Below are positions 30,896 to 42,360 of a DNA stretch of 64,000 nt, one piece after another. Location of the stretch: NCBI GenBank assembly GCA_963580285.1, contig OY757026.1, positions 47,485,431 to 47,549,430 on the forward strand, in the 5' to 3' direction. The stretch is from Lucinisca nassula. Taxonomy: Eukaryota; Mollusca; Bivalvia; Lucinida; Lucinidae. Both the position numbers and the translations under genes were made by a program. The notes under the pieces are model-generated. The model had not been told where the DNA came from. It saw only the letters and a program-made list of their open reading frames with translations, and searched no databases. Position 1 is the first letter of the stretch; every line of letters begins with the position of its first letter.

Positions 30896-31590
30896 TTCAA
30901 GTCTCAATATGGCAAAGTCATACTTTTTTACCTTTGACATTGGGGTCATGTTGAGGTCAAGGTCACACCAAAAGTAGCCCAATATTCTATATTCCAAGGG
31001 CCATCCAATAATCAAAGTTTCAGAAGTGTAGCTCCAATAATTTAGGAGATATGGCAAAGTCGTACTTTTTGACCTTTGACCTTGGGGGTCATGTTGAGGT
31101 CAAGGTCACGCCAAAAGTAGCCCATTGTCATCTACATCCCATGTAATATCCACAGGCCAAGTTTGAAAAGTGTACCTTAACCGGTTTCAGAGGAGATCCA
31201 TTCCAAAGAAACGTGACATACACACATACAGACAGACAGACAGACCCACGGACTGACAGACACTCGACTCAGACATACATGCAAAATATGAAGTCTTTAT
31301 CTCAAATGGTTTCAAAGTTATGATTAAGTAGATCACAGCTCAAGGTCACAGATCAATTTTTTTTGTATCAATGTGAAGCCCTTATCACAAGGAAGCTACA
31401 TCCCAAATATGAAGGGTCTATCTCAAATGGTTAAACAGTTATGACAAAGTAGGCTAAAGGTCAAGGACGCAGGTCAAAAAATTTGAGTGTGAAGCCCTTG
31501 TCTCAAGAAACTTAACATGCCAAATATGAAGGACCAAGTAGAACAATGGACAAGGCCACAGATTAAACTTTTTGTTTGGGTGGGAAGCCC
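30896..31590. repeat. Diverged GGTCAAGGTCA-type repeats
   Basis: Recurrent TTTTTGACCTTTGACCTT, CATGTTGAGGTCAAGGTCAC, CAAATATGAAG and GGGAAGCCCTTGTC motifs; a GACA-rich run lies at 31230-31262. Such diverged tandem repeats are common in molluscan genomes. Confidence 0.65.
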
Positions 31591-31599
31591 TTGTCACAG

Positions 31600-32255
31600 G
31601 GAACATACGAGGACTCTTCAAATATGAATGCAACTAAGCACATAAAAATTATTCCGTGATAGATTTCGATGAAAAATTTATTTTGTCCCCTCAAAGTATT
31701 CCCTTTAAACAGATATACAAACTTTCTGTCTTCTGATCCAATCATTGAATGCATTTTGGTAGTCTTTTCGAGATATACTATGAAGGCACTGGAATACTCG
31801 TATTCTATAAACTCCCCTGGAGCACTCGGCCCAGGTGAGCTGAAATGTTACAAATTTTCATAAGAAAAGCCACCATTTTCGAGTTGAAAGAATGCACCAT
31901 GTCGCAAAGGTGGGTTATCGCAATGAAAGGAGAGCTCAGGTTCGCCTTTACTATAGCCCGGGCGTCATCGTAACTGTTGTTCGACAAGAAAAAAAGTCCT
32001 TATAAACTGTTTCTTCTTAAGATCTGACTTTACAGCTCCATTGAGGTCACCTGTGAGTTTTGGATATATTGCAATTATAAATTCATTTATTACACCTTCT
32101 TAGTCTAAGTTGCGGTTATTTTTGATTGATTGGTGTCATCGAGTCGAAGTGAAACATACTTAATGGCATACTGTAGCTCAGAAATAAGTTCATCATATTT
32201 TTAAATTCAAAGTAACATTTTATTTTCCGCGAAGTACTAATACTTCAAAATACAA
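31600..32255. other. No gene; possible HP1 end
   Basis: ATGCACCATGTCGCAAAGGT at about 31892 resembles an HP1b terminus. No other feature. Confidence 0.4.
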
Positions 32256-32261
32256 GTATTG

Positions 32262-34414
32262 CACGACCCGCAGAAAAAGCAACCGACTGAAGTCGGTTTT
32301 TTCTAAGAGTGCCCTAAAATCACCGTGTCATTCTGTCAGTCTGTCAATCTGTCGTTCTGTCTGTCCGTCCGTAACCCGTTTGTGAAAATTGGTGATAGTG
32401 ACTTAACCGCTTGGAATATTTAAACAATTTTTGGCATACTGATAGATATCAATGAGATCTAACCAATGAACTTACGAAATATTACATTCCATTTAGTATA
32501 GCCTCGCCGAGGCGAAAAATGTGAAAATTTTCGAACATTTTTGAACTGCTTCTCCTCGGAAACCGTTGGGCCGATTGAAGTCAAATTTCATATGGAGCCT
32601 CTATGGGATGGGGGAAACCAAATATTGCTCATGGGGTCAAGGTCACATGACCAAAATGGCCGCCAAGCCATATATGGTTTGTCTGTCTGTCCGTCCGTAA
32701 CCCGTAAGTGAAAATTGGTGATAGTGACTTAACCGCTTGGAATATTTAAACAATTTTTGGCATACTGATAGATATCAACGAGATCTAACCAATGAACTTG
32801 CGAAATATTACATTCCATTTAGTATAGCCTCGCCGAGGCGAAAAATGTGAAAATTTTCGAACTGCTTCTCCTCGGAAACCGTTGGGCCGATTGAAGTCAA
32901 ATTTCATATGGAGCCTCTATGGGATAGGGAAACCAAAATTTGCTCATGGGGTCCAGGTCACATGACCAAAATGGCCGCCAAGCCATATATGGTAAAAACC
33001 CTTCAAAAATAGTCATCTCCAGAACCACTGGGCAGATTTCCACGAAACTTGATAAATAGCATCTGGGATGTAGGCCTATCATAAATTGCTAAAATGGTGA
33101 CCCTGGGTTGACCTTGACCTTCTTTGGGTCCGTCTGTAACCCGTTTGTGAAAATTGGTGATAGTGACTTAACCGCTTGGAATATTTAAACAATTTTTGGC
33201 ATACTGATAGATATCAATGAGATCTAACCAATGAACTTATGAAATATTACATTCCATTTAGTATAGCCTCGCCGAGGCGAAAAATGTGAAAATTTTCGAA
33301 CTGCTTCTCCTCGGAAACCGTTGGGCCGATTGAAGTCAAATTTCATATGGAACCTCTATGGGATGGGTGAAACCAAAATTTGCTCATGGGGTCAAGGTCA
33401 CATGACCAAAATGGCCGCCAAGCCATATATGGTTTGTCTGTCTGTCCGTCCGTAACCCGTTTGTGAAAATGGTGAAAGTGACTTAACCGCTTGGAATATT
33501 TAAACAATTTTTGGCATACTGATAGATATCAATGAGATCTAACCAATGAACTTGCGAAATATTACATTCCATTTAGTATAGCTTCGCCGAGGCGAAAAAT
33601 GTGAAAATTTTCGAACTGCTTCTCCTCGGAAACCGTTGGGCCGATTGAAATCAAATTTCATATGGAGCCTCTATGGGATGGGGGAAACCAAATATTGCTC
33701 ATGGGGTCCAGGACACATGACCAAAATGGCCGCCAAGCCATATATGGTCTGTCTATATGTCCGTCCGTAATCCGTTTGTGAAAATTGGTGATAGTGACTT
33801 AACCGCTTGGAATATTTAAACAATTTTTGGCATACTGATAAATATCAATGAGATCTTATCAATGAACTTGCGAAATATTACATTCCATTTAGTACAGCCT
33901 CGCCGAGGCGAAAAATGTGATAATTTTCGAACTGCTTCTCCTCGGAAATCGTTGGGCCGATTGAAGTCAAATTTCATATGGAGCCTCTACGGGATGGGGG
34001 AAACCAAAATTTCCTCATGGGGTCCAGGTCACATGACCAAAATGGCCGCCAAGCAATATTTGGTAAAAACCCTTCAAAAATAGTCTTCTCCAGAACCACT
34101 GTGCAGATTTCCACGAAACTTGATAAATAGCATCTGGAACGTAGGCCCATCATAAATTGCTAAAATGGTGACCCTGGGTTGACCTTGACCTTCTTTGTGC
34201 CTAGGTCAAACTTTGACACATATGCTTTTGTGTTGGATTTTATCCTGCAAACGATTCAGAATACAGTACTAAAGTATAAGATATATTTTTGCCTCTTACG
34301 ATAAGGCGCATTAATTGGGGGAACCGTTTTATGTCCAGGTCACATGACCAAAATGGCCGCCATACCCATATATGGTAACACTCATAAAGCTAAAAGCATC
34401 CGGCGGGTCGTGCA
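32262..34414. mobile_element. 2.15-kb element with internal tandem repeats
   Basis: Ends GCACGACCCGC and GCGGGTCGTGC are inverted; each adjoins a small hairpin (ATACTTCAAAATACAAGTAT left, TGCTTCAGCTGAAGCA right). Inside are five units of about 320 bp (starts near 32371, 32698, 33129, 33451, 33768) containing AACCCGTTTGTGAAAATTGG, CTCGCCGAGGCGAAAAATGT and CATGACCAAAATGGCCGCCA; the second-to-third spacing is longer by an extra segment that recurs after the last unit. No transposase. Architecture resembles non-autonomous Helitron/pearl-like bivalve elements with central tandem repeats (inference). Confidence 0.75.
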
Positions 34415-34474
34415 CTTCAGCTGAAGCACTGGTTCTGACATAAATTATCCATGATTTAATTCCATAGTGCTTTG

Positions 34475-34778
34475 TTTTTGTTTGTTTGATTTGAGGTTTA
34501 ACGACCCCGTCAACACTGTACTGGTCAATTTGGAGACGTCGCTTCCAATTTTGTGGGACTTTTACCTGACATTGAGATGAAATGACATTTCAAGCCCTGT
34601 CGCCCAATGAAACCAACATGGTTTATAAGCATGGACGGTCCGACTCGCACCGATTTGACTGGGCAGGCTTAGATCCTCTAAGCGGTTTACCAGTACTCGT
34701 GTGCGGCCAGTTTCAGCTCTGCGTAGAAGCATCATGCAGCCCATCTCTATTTCTTCAAGACCCGATAGGCGGGGGCCG
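34475..34778 (-). mobile_element. SINE S1 with target duplication
   Basis: TCCATAGTGCTTTG (34461-34474) and TCCATAGTTCTTTG (34779-34792) flank it with one mismatch. Confidence 0.9.
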
Positions 34779-34789
34779 TCCATAGTTCT

Positions 34790-35215
34790 TTGGGATTATT
34801 GATTCTTGCACATCAGACAAGGAAATCCTTGATTTTACCCTGGGATAGAAATTTATGTTCTGACCCTGGTGTTCCGACCCCAAATCGAATATAATCGCGC
34901 GTTTGATAAATGCACTGGTTGATTACAACCTCATGCGCGGCGTCGTCATGCGTGACGTCACTAAACATTCCTGTTGTGTCATCACAAAATGGCGGACGTT
35001 GGTAACCGAAGTGACAGCAGCATTAAAAATTCGCAATAGAAATGGAAGGTATGCAAGAAAAAGAATCCAATATGGGTGTGAGGGGTGGATAAAAAAATCC
35101 GTCCCTCGGAATCACTGTCCGGCATCACTCGGCAAGCCTCGTGATGCCGGACAGTGTCCCTCGGGACGGATTTTTCCATCCACCCCTCACACCCATATTA
35201 GATTCTTATATTCCA
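34790..35215 (+). mobile_element. F element with 118-bp palindrome
   Basis: Starts near GATTCTTGCACATCAGAC, includes GACGTCACTAAACATTCC and ATGGCGGACGTTGGTAACCG, and ends in a palindrome (about 35074-35200) with arms GGGTGTGAGGGGTGGAT and AATCCGTCCCTCGG. An opposite-orientation copy is at 24522-24915; a diverged one at 41420-41735. Confidence 0.82.
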
Positions 35216-35219
35216 CTGA

Positions 35220-35715
35220 GGAACTTTGAAAATATTTAAAGGTCACCGATGATTAATCTCCATATTTTTTCAGTTCTGAGGTTATCCCATGCTTCTGATG
35301 ATACTCTTTAATAGATCTTATCATTTCAAATCAATTCATTTTCCACAACCATGTCTGAAACAGACATCTTTGAACTTGGACATGTCGCTGTCAACTAACA
35401 TTAATAGGCTGCCAAATAGGATAGATCCTAATGGTATGGCTCGTTCTAACATTTAATGGCAGCCAGCTTTCCTGTCCCTTCTGATTTCTGACAGAAAGTT
35501 TGTATCATTTTTCATGGCGGGATTGGAAACCAAGCCAGCCCTCCAAACCACTCAACCGCTAACGAAATTCATAACGCTAACACACCCGTGTGACATACAA
35601 CTAAAGCGGTTATTTTTTCTGATGAAAATCTCTGATAGTTTTCTTATTTATACTCCAAACAACAACCTTTAACTTGGAGCAGAAATTAGAAAAAATAATG
35701 TGTACCCATGTAAAA
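35220..35715. other. No gene; decayed HP1 at right
   Basis: 35578-35715 holds ACACACCCGTGTGACATAC, TTTTTTCTGATGAAAATC and GGAGCAGAAATTAG, remains of HP1b without its hairpin. Confidence 0.5.
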
Positions 35716-35960
35716 TAGAAGTGAAGGCAATGGTCAGGAATCGATACAATTAACCGACACCTCCCATCAGAGACACCAAATGGAAAGAAACACAAACATG
35801 AAATAACTAGTCCCTAATGGAAACATCAATAGTGGAGAGCCAAAAGAACAGTCACTTTCCCACAAAATGGCCTATTGGCTGTCCAAAACAAAAGATATAA
35901 GCGATTCACAAACCAGTCCAAAATAATCCGCGACAGAAAAACCGCCTTGTAACGGTCGGT
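35705..35960. repeat. Unclassified dispersed repeat R, copy 1
   Basis: Shares with 39595-39850: TCAGAGACAC, AAAGAAACACAAA, ATGAAATAACTAG, AAACATCAATAGTGGA and TTTCCCACAAAATGGCC. Class unknown. Confidence 0.7.
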
Positions 35961-36284
35961 GACATGAATTTCACTGTGGGGCCTAAATCGATTTTACGCG
36001 GCCGCAATCCTCGCCTTTACTTCCTTCGCGATTTAAACAAAACATGCTCAGCCCGAATGAAGGCTTCCTAACTCATCAGTGCAACCTTAGTTTTTTCTCT
36101 ATATAAAGAGTGGTTTCGAAGGCTGTATATTACACGGACTTCTACGGTGACGTGTATTTCTACAAATTTGTGCCAGGAAACTGCACTAAAACGAATGCGA
36201 GTTATTTGTTTACCTTGGCTAATTATAACACGCTCTTAAGTCACAACAGAAAATCATTCCACAAGCTCCAGATGCCCATATGTA
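35961..36284. other. No feature recognised
   Basis: A NotI-like GCGGCCGC near 35998 and an HP1-like TTTTTTCTCTATATAAAGAG near 36091; otherwise nothing. Confidence 0.4.
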
Positions 36285-36491
36285 GTCGTAAAATTCCTAT
36301 ATTTAGACCACCATTGGGACTGTTCAAAAGTGATGTTTAAGACCACTTTTGAACATTCCCAAAAGTGGTCCCTGACAAGATACATGTAACACTGCAGGCA
36401 GAACACACAAAGGAAGATTAAATGCACATTTCAAATTAAGCTTTTTAGAACAGCCGTAATTTTATGTGGTTTTAATAGCGGAATTTCACTG
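36285..36491. mobile_element. Tc1/mariner-like MITE
   Basis: Left GTAAAATTCCTATATTTAGA with GACCACC, right TAATAGCGGAATTTCACTG-TA. It keeps the right end intact and so shows what the interrupted copy at 1711-2124 looked like. Confidence 0.7.
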
Positions 36492-36518
36492 TATTTGGAA
36501 TAATTTCTGAAATTTGTG

Positions 36519-36748
36519 GAGCGCTGTGGTGCAGTGGTAAAGTATCGGACTCGGGATCGAAAGGTACCGGGTTCGATCCCCATGAGCGGCTAGTGTTGTT
36601 TCCTTGAGCAAGAGGCTTTATCCACATTGCCTAGTACTGGTCTCTTCCCAGGAAAAGAGGGCCACATGGAAGATTAGTACTAGCACTAAATGTATTACCC
36701 TCTATAAATAAGGTCGATTATTATTATTATTATTACTATTATTATTAT
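36519..36748 (+). mobile_element. SINE S4, tRNA-headed
   Basis: A-box-like TGGTGCAGTGGTAAAG (about 36527) and B box GGGTTCGATCCC (36569-36580), body with TTGTTTCCTTGAGCAAGAGG, ending in (ATT)n. A related fragment lies at 60757-60846. Confidence 0.87.
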
Positions 36749-36786
36749 TTACGTGTTACTTATTTCAACTTTAACAGGTTTAATAA

Positions 36787-37067
36787 TCATCACGTGAACA
36801 AGTCTGTGATATGAACACCCCCTTAAACCCCGCTTTATATAGAGAAAACTTGGGTTTATGGGGGTATACCTTATTTTTCTTATTTCTGCTCCAAGACATA
36901 GGTTGTGGGTACTCGTTAGAACCGCCTCAACGAGGCGGTTCTAACGAGTATTCACAACCTATGTTTGCAGTAAAAATAAGAAAAATATCATGGATTTTTT
37001 TCAGAAAAGTAGCCATTTTGGAGATGTGAAAAATGCCCTATGTCGCACGGGTATGTTATCGTAATGA
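36787..37067. mobile_element. HP1b hairpin MITE, complete
   Basis: Left ATCACGTGAACAAGTCTGTG, right CGCACGGGTATGTTATCGTA. The hairpin stem TTGTGGGTACTCGTTAGAAC with partner is intact except near one end. Confidence 0.85.
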
Positions 37068-37127
37068 TAGAGTCATACCAGAAGGCGATAGGGGTGTTAT
37101 GCAAAGCTTTATGTGTTTTGTGTGTTG

Positions 37128-37416
37128 GCCCCCGCCCGTGGGGGCTTGAAAAAATAGATTGGGTTGCATGATGCTTCCACACAGACATATAACTGACAAT
37201 ACATGAGTAAACTGCCAAGGAGGACTAAGTCTGCCCAGGCAAAGTCATCCGAGCTGGACCGTCAAGTGCAAATAATCCCAATTGGTTTCATTCGACGGCA
37301 GGCCATGAGATGTCATTTCATCTCAGTGTCGGGTAAAATTCAAACAAAACTGGAAGCAACGTTTCCAAAATGACCTAAATAGTGTTAAAAGGGGCATTAA
37401 AGCCAAATTCAAACAA
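37128..37416 (+). mobile_element. SINE S1 copy
   Basis: Head CCCCCGCCCGTGGGGGCTTG, tail AAAGCCAAATTCAAAC. ATGTGTTTTGTGTGTTG before and ATGTGTCGTGTGTATG after are a diverged target duplication. Confidence 0.88.
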
Positions 37417-37512
37417 ATGTGTCGTGTGTATGCTTTGGAATCGCAACAATTAGACGGTTCTAATGAGTAAATGTATATACATCGTTGAGGATCTTACAGG
37501 ATTATTCATGTA

Positions 37513-38732
37513 TTATTGAATTGATTAAACGAGTTGTGGGAAAGGGATAAAATGCGAGGTTTTGTCGAGCATTTTATCCCTTTTCTTCAACGAGTTTAAT
37601 AAATTTGATAAAAATATGTGCACGAATGCAAGAGTCTATTAATCATATGATATTTAAACCGCATTTTATTCACGACTTTTTCACAAAAATATCACTATTC
37701 CGCCATAAGTAAATGCGACGTTGTTAAGAACGTGGTACGTGAAACGTTTCGGGGCATATCTAACTAATTTGCACATTTAATCCAATATTGGATTATCGAA
37801 TTTATTACACGGCGTTATTACATTCTCAGACGCAACGTCATGTGATCAATGGAGGATATTTACTTTTTTTGGATGAATACCAAAAATATTTCATCGAGCG
37901 TCTTGAAAATATCAGAATTTTCACGAGTGCGAAGCACGAGTGAAAATTTTGATGTTTTAACACACGAGATGAAATATTTTTGACATTTATCGATAAAAAG
38001 TAAATTTTCTTTTTATTTGATATATTTTAGGACACTTACTGTAATTGATCAGTCGGATCTTACGTCACAGTTTTTGACTTGGCTATGACGTCACATCTGT
38101 TTCTGTTTTGCAACTGACAGTTATGACGTCATAGTCAAATCGAAAACTGTGACGTAATATCTGATTGATCAGTTACAGTAAGTGTTCTAAAATATTATAA
38201 AATAAAAAGAAAATTTACTTTTTTTTTTTTTCGATAAATATCAAAAATATTTCATCTCGTGTGTTGAAAATATCAGAATTGCCACTCGTGCTTCGCATTC
38301 GTGAAAATTCTGATATTCTCAACACACTCGATGAAATATTTTTGATATTTATCTCAAAAAAGTAAATATCCTCTATGTAATAAATTCGGTAATCAACTAG
38401 TGGATTAAAGATGCAAATTAGTTAGAAAGCCCCGCCCCCTAACGTCACACGGACGACGTCCTTAACTACGTCGTGTTTTGCTAATGGCGGAATATTGCCA
38501 TTTTTGTTAAAAATCGTGAATTAAATGCGTTTTTAAATGTCATATGATAAACAGAATCTTGCATTCATGTTCATGCATAATTGAATTTATTAAACGAGTT
38601 GAGGAAAGGGGATAAAATGCGAAGTTTCATAAAAACTCGTTGATGAAAACGGATAAATTGATAGCGAAACCTCGCATTTATCTCTTTTCCTCAACTCGTT
38701 TAATAATTTCAATAATATATGAACACTCATAT
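37513..38732. mobile_element. 1.2-kb palindromic element with nested palindrome
   Basis: The two halves (37513-37850 and 38374-38732) are inverted copies: hairpins at each end (AACGAGTTG ... AAAATGCGAGG), CCGCCATAAGTAAATGCGACG facing its complement, and ACATTTAATCCA/TGGATTAAAG near the middle. A second palindrome interrupts the centre. Confidence 0.8.
37852..38373. repeat. Inner 520-bp palindrome
   Basis: GAGGATATTTACTTTTTTTG opens and its complement closes; within each arm CAAAAATATTTCATC, TTTTCACGAGTGCGAAGCAC and AAATTTTCTTTTTATTT recur inverted. The centre has GATCAGTCGGATCTTACGTC and GACGTAATATCTGATTGATC. A partial copy lies at 38765-38900. Confidence 0.85.
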
Positions 38733-38764
38733 AAGATCCCACATATTTTTCTTCAGTCGTTTGA

Positions 38765-38900
38765 CTGTATTTTTCTAGAGGATATTCACTTTTTTTTCAT
38801 CGAGCGTTTTAAAAACATAAAAATTTGCACTCGTACTTCGTACTCGTGATGTTTTCAGCACACGAGATGATATATGTTTGGTATTTATTGAAAAGAAGGA
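38765..38900. repeat. Partial copy of the inner palindrome
   Basis: AGAGGATATTCACTTTTTTT, ACTCGTACTTCGTACTCGTG and GGAAATTTTCTTTTTATTTT match one arm. Confidence 0.75.
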
Positions 38901-39292
38901 AATTTTCTTTTTATTTTATACGATTAACAAACCGAAAATGTAGTACGGGCTGGTTCTGTGAAAATAACATGGTCATGTTATTTTTTCACAATGTGAAAAT
39001 AACACTTTTATTTTTTTTTTTTTTTTTCAGATATGCATTGATTTCACTGCTAAGTAAATACAGATATTCAGGGTTGAAATAAATCATAAACAGAATAAGC
39101 CTAATGTTCTAATAGTAGTTCGTATGTCATAACTGACAATAACCAAATCTTAATTGGTGCTATCTAAGATATTCTTGCTCTAAACAGCCTGCTGCAGATA
39201 GAGCAAGAAATGCCAAAGGACGAAAGATCTGTTGGTGATACTTCGCCGATTTTAAGCCTCATATTTTCTAGAACGCCTCCTGATGAGCCCCA
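38901..39292. other. No feature recognised
   Basis: A small inverted motif AAAATAACATGG / CATGTTATTTT at 38958-38983 and a T run at 39009-39028. Nothing coding. Confidence 0.4.
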
Positions 39293-39559
39293 TCATTTTG
39301 CAGGGTCCTGTGTCATTTGATCACACAACTTTGTTTGTATGTTGAAGTCCCTGAGGCATGTATCGAGGGACGGTGTCCGTGTACCGCTTCTTCTGACCAC
39401 TACGGGCGCGTTTGTTGATTTGTAGTGCTCCATGTTTTCTTTGGCATACGTTCCAGTGGCACCCTGATAACATTTCTTGCCCAAGAGAACTGTATCAGTT
39501 TCAGAAAAGAACATTCTGCATCCCTCCATTTTACAGGAACTAGAATCCTGTCTTGTCAC
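39293..39559 (-). CDS. Unrecognised ORF (88 codons)
   Basis: Has a Cys/basic-rich start (SSCKMEGCRMFF) and a TNAPVVVRRSGTRTPSLDTC segment. It borders dispersed repeat R and has no recognised domain; possibly an exon or transposon remnant. Confidence 0.2.
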   Translation of the reverse strand: MTRQDSSSCKMEGCRMFFSETDTVLLGKKCYQGATGTYAKENMEHYKSTNAPVVVRRSGTRTPSLDTCLRDFNIQTKLCDQMTQDPAK

Positions 39560-39594
39560 TTAATCTTTAAAGTTTTCTAAGACAGCCTGTATGG

Positions 39595-39850
39595 AAAATA
39601 AAAGTGAAGCTAACGATCAGGAAACGATATAATTAACCCACCACTCCAATCAGAGACACTAAAGAGAAAGAAACACAAATATGAAATAACTAGACCCTAA
39701 TGAAAACATCAATAGTGGAAAGCCTAAAGGACAGCTACTTTCCCACAAAATGGCCCATTGGCTGCCCAAAACAAAAAGATATTAGCGATACACATATTCA
39801 AAGACGAACTATAACAAAAATAAACCGCGACAAAAGTATTTCCTCGCCCT
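39595..39850. repeat. Unclassified dispersed repeat R, copy 2
   Basis: Counterpart of 35705-35960; a shorter piece (GATCAGGAATCGATGCAATT) is at about 42750. Confidence 0.7.
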
Positions 39851-40029
39851 TGTAAACGAGTCTTTGTACGTGTTGTGTTTATTAAAACCGCAATAATGAT
39901 TTAAAGTGGTATTTTTCTAGATCTGAATGTATCATTACTTTTTTTTAAAACTGTTCATTAGTCTCTTATACAGTGCATTCGATGGACTGAATATAAAAAC
40001 AACTATTTCATGGCACATTGTTTGGAGTA

Positions 40030-40372
40030 GCGTCAAAACTATTGCTCCTCGCAATGTGGACGACCTGATGCACTATTTCCCGAGGCAGAATATTTCATGG
40101 CAGTTAGGAGTATAGTTTAAATTATTGCCCCTCGGCACTGTAGACGACCTGAACCACTATTGCCCTCGGTCGAAATAGTCAAAACTATTGCCTCTCGGTA
40201 TTATAGACGACATGATGCACTATTGCCCCTCGGCACTGTAGACGACCTGAAACACTATTGCCTTCGGTCGAAATAGTCAAAACTATTGCCACTCGGTATT
40301 ATGGACGACCTAATGCTCGGGCAATAGTGCATCAGGTCGTCCACAGTACCTAAGGTCAATAGTTTTGACTAT
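40030..40372. repeat. About 100-bp tandem repeats ending in an inverted copy
   Basis: Units with GGTCGAAATAGTCAAAACTA, TTGCC(C/T)CTCGG and GTAGACGACCTGA. The last unit turns back at AATGCTCGGGCAATAGTGCA to the reverse complement, ending TCAATAGTTTTGACTA. Confidence 0.78.
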
Positions 40373-40475
40373 ACTCAACACCGCCTTGAAATACCTGTAT
40401 ACTATAAAATCATGTCTTCAATGTTAACTACCATGTAAGATACGAACCGGTCTGCTCCGGTATACAGATTAGCAG

Positions 40476-40676
40476 AACATTACGAAAACACGACTATACA
40501 AATACATTGTAAACTTAAGCGCCCAAAAAACGAACATTTTAAGATGTAAATTGTAATATTTTTCTTATTTCTGCTCAAAATATAGGCTGTGGGTACTCGT
40601 TGGAATCGCCTCATCGAGGCGGTTCTAACAAGTACCCACAATCTGTATTTTAGAGCAGAAATATGAACAAGAAAAA
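40476..40676. mobile_element. HP1a MITE, right side missing
   Basis: ATTACGAAAACACGACTATA left end and the GTGGGTACTCGTTGGAATCG hairpin are present; the right outer part is replaced by an S1 SINE. Confidence 0.8.
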
Positions 40677-40704
40677 CGCAAAATGGCATTATGCACGGGC
40701 TTTT

Positions 40705-40875
40705 CAGGGTAAAACCAATAGGGTTTATAAGCATGGACGGTCTGACTCGCACTGCTTTGCCTGGACAGGCTCATATCCTCAAAGCGGTTTACCAGGTCTC
40801 CTGTGCGGTCAGTTGCAGCTCTGCGTGGAAGCAATATGCAGTCCATCTATTTCTTCAAGCCCCGATAGACGGGGG
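40705..40875 (-). mobile_element. SINE S1, head half
   Basis: From AAAACCAATAGGGTTTATAA to the head CCCCGATAGACGGGGGCC; the tail half is missing. Confidence 0.82.
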
Positions 40876-40879
40876 CCTC

Positions 40880-41419
40880 AGAGAACACTAGAGGAAAGCT
40901 GCTGAACAGACTGATCTTCACCAATGTTGGTTTTTCAACTGGCATTTTTTTTTCTGAAATGGCTTAAATATGAACGTATTCTTGATAAAGCACCGTAAAA
41001 TAGTGGTATTTTTAACTGATAGGTTCGGCATAACCTAAATATCTTTTCCACTAGTCCAGATTCGGTTGCGCATGCGCCAAGTGTAATATACGCTTTCATA
41101 TCGATGTAGGGATTTTCTCAATTTTCTAAGTTCCCTTTCTTGGTGAGGTTTACACAGAATAGCCCCTCGCCTTCTGTTCAACCTATCCAGCCAGAGAAAA
41201 TAACCGTGAAGGCCGAGATCGTCATTTCCCAATTTTTTCACAGGTCGGCTGCTCCGTCAAATTTACCACCACTTCCGGTTTTTAAAGTGTAGACAACAAA
41301 ACACTTTGACCGTTTCGCTGAAAGTGGCTCATTTAGAACAAATCTGATAAGACCTGCTGCCTAAAAATGTACTATGCACAAACTGCATAGAAAGAAAAGT
41401 AATGCAGATATTTTAGTTT
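40880..41419. other. No confirmed gene; short ORF on minus strand
   Basis: A 68-codon minus-strand frame at 41035-41241 (for example FLWLDRLNRRRG) is basic and lacks repeat sequence. An Ets-like CACTTCCGG near 41270 lies upstream of it. Too little to call a gene. Confidence 0.25.
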
Positions 41420-41735
41420 CTTGCACACCAGAAAGGAAATTTGTAGTTTTAACCTGGGATAGAAATTCTGTTTTTATCCTAGTTTTCTTACCCAGGCAAA
41501 CTACATAAGTATAATGGGTGAAAAATAAAACGTTAATAAAGTAAAATGAAAATTTTTGGTGTGTAGTGCAAGAAAAAGAATCTAATATGAGGTTCTGTTG
41601 TAGAATGGCCTCTCCTACCCGAGGATTGAGCGTGCTAAGCGGAATCTCGGCGTATCCTCGGTTCCGCTAAGCACGGTCATCCCTCGGGTTGGAAACGCCC
41701 ATCTACAATAGAACCCCATATTAGATTCTTATACT
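41420..41735. mobile_element. F-related element with palindrome
   Basis: TGCACACCAGAAAGGAAATT and AACCTGGGATAGAAATTC match the F left side. The palindrome 41585-41725 has arms TATGAGGTTCTGTTGTAGA and ACCGAGGATACG-type centre with complements; its centre differs from the other F copies. Confidence 0.7.
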
Positions 41736-41739
41736 GTCC

Positions 41740-42060
41740 CCTTTGTCATTTTCTTGTTCGCCCTTACAAGAAACATGGCTCGGCCAGAACAAAAAAAACA
41801 AACATTTGCATGTGGAAAATGTTCTTCACCAGTCAGAGAGATCTCCAAAGCCTTTTTCGTGATATTTGTACCAAGCGCCATGTCAGTGTTGGGAATATGC
41901 TCTGCGATTACTTAGCAAACACCAATTGCTCATAGCATGGCATTTGATATGATTTTACGAACTACACATTGGGTTCAGTCTCTTGCATCTGCCTGTTAAT
42001 AGTTTAAATGCCTTGCACTCACCTGACAAAGGCTTTCAGCCTGCTTCTTCAACAACCTCC
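41740..42060. other. No feature recognised
   Basis: AT-rich sequence without recognised content. Confidence 0.4.
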
Positions 42061-42360
42061 ACCCCGAAAAGACTATCCCCAAGAAAAAGATGGGCTGCAT
42101 GATGCTTCCACGCAGAGCTGAAACCGACCGCACAAGAGTACTGGTAATCCGCATAGAGGATATAAGCCTACCCAGGCAAAGCGCAGCGCATTGCTCGTCC
42201 ATGCTTGTAAACCCTATTGGTTTCATTGGGTGACAGGGCTTGAGATGTCATTTAATCTCAATGTCTGGTAAAAGTCCCACAAAATTGGAAGCAACGTCTC
42301 CAAAATGACATATACAGTGTTGACGGGGACGTTAAACCTCAAATCAAACAAAACAAAACA
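42061..42360 (+). mobile_element. SINE S1 copy
   Basis: GATGGGCTGCATGATGCTTC near the head, ACAGTGTTGACGGGGACGTT near the tail and (CAAAA)n at the end. Confidence 0.87.

Noticed and set aside
36040..36090. Third hammerhead motif (CTGATGAG on the minus strand near 36077)
   Set aside because: No GAAA after a pairable stem II and no stem I partner.
41035..41241. First exon of a gene with Ets-type promoter
   Set aside because: A single short frame and one CACTTCCGG site are not enough; no splice or domain evidence.
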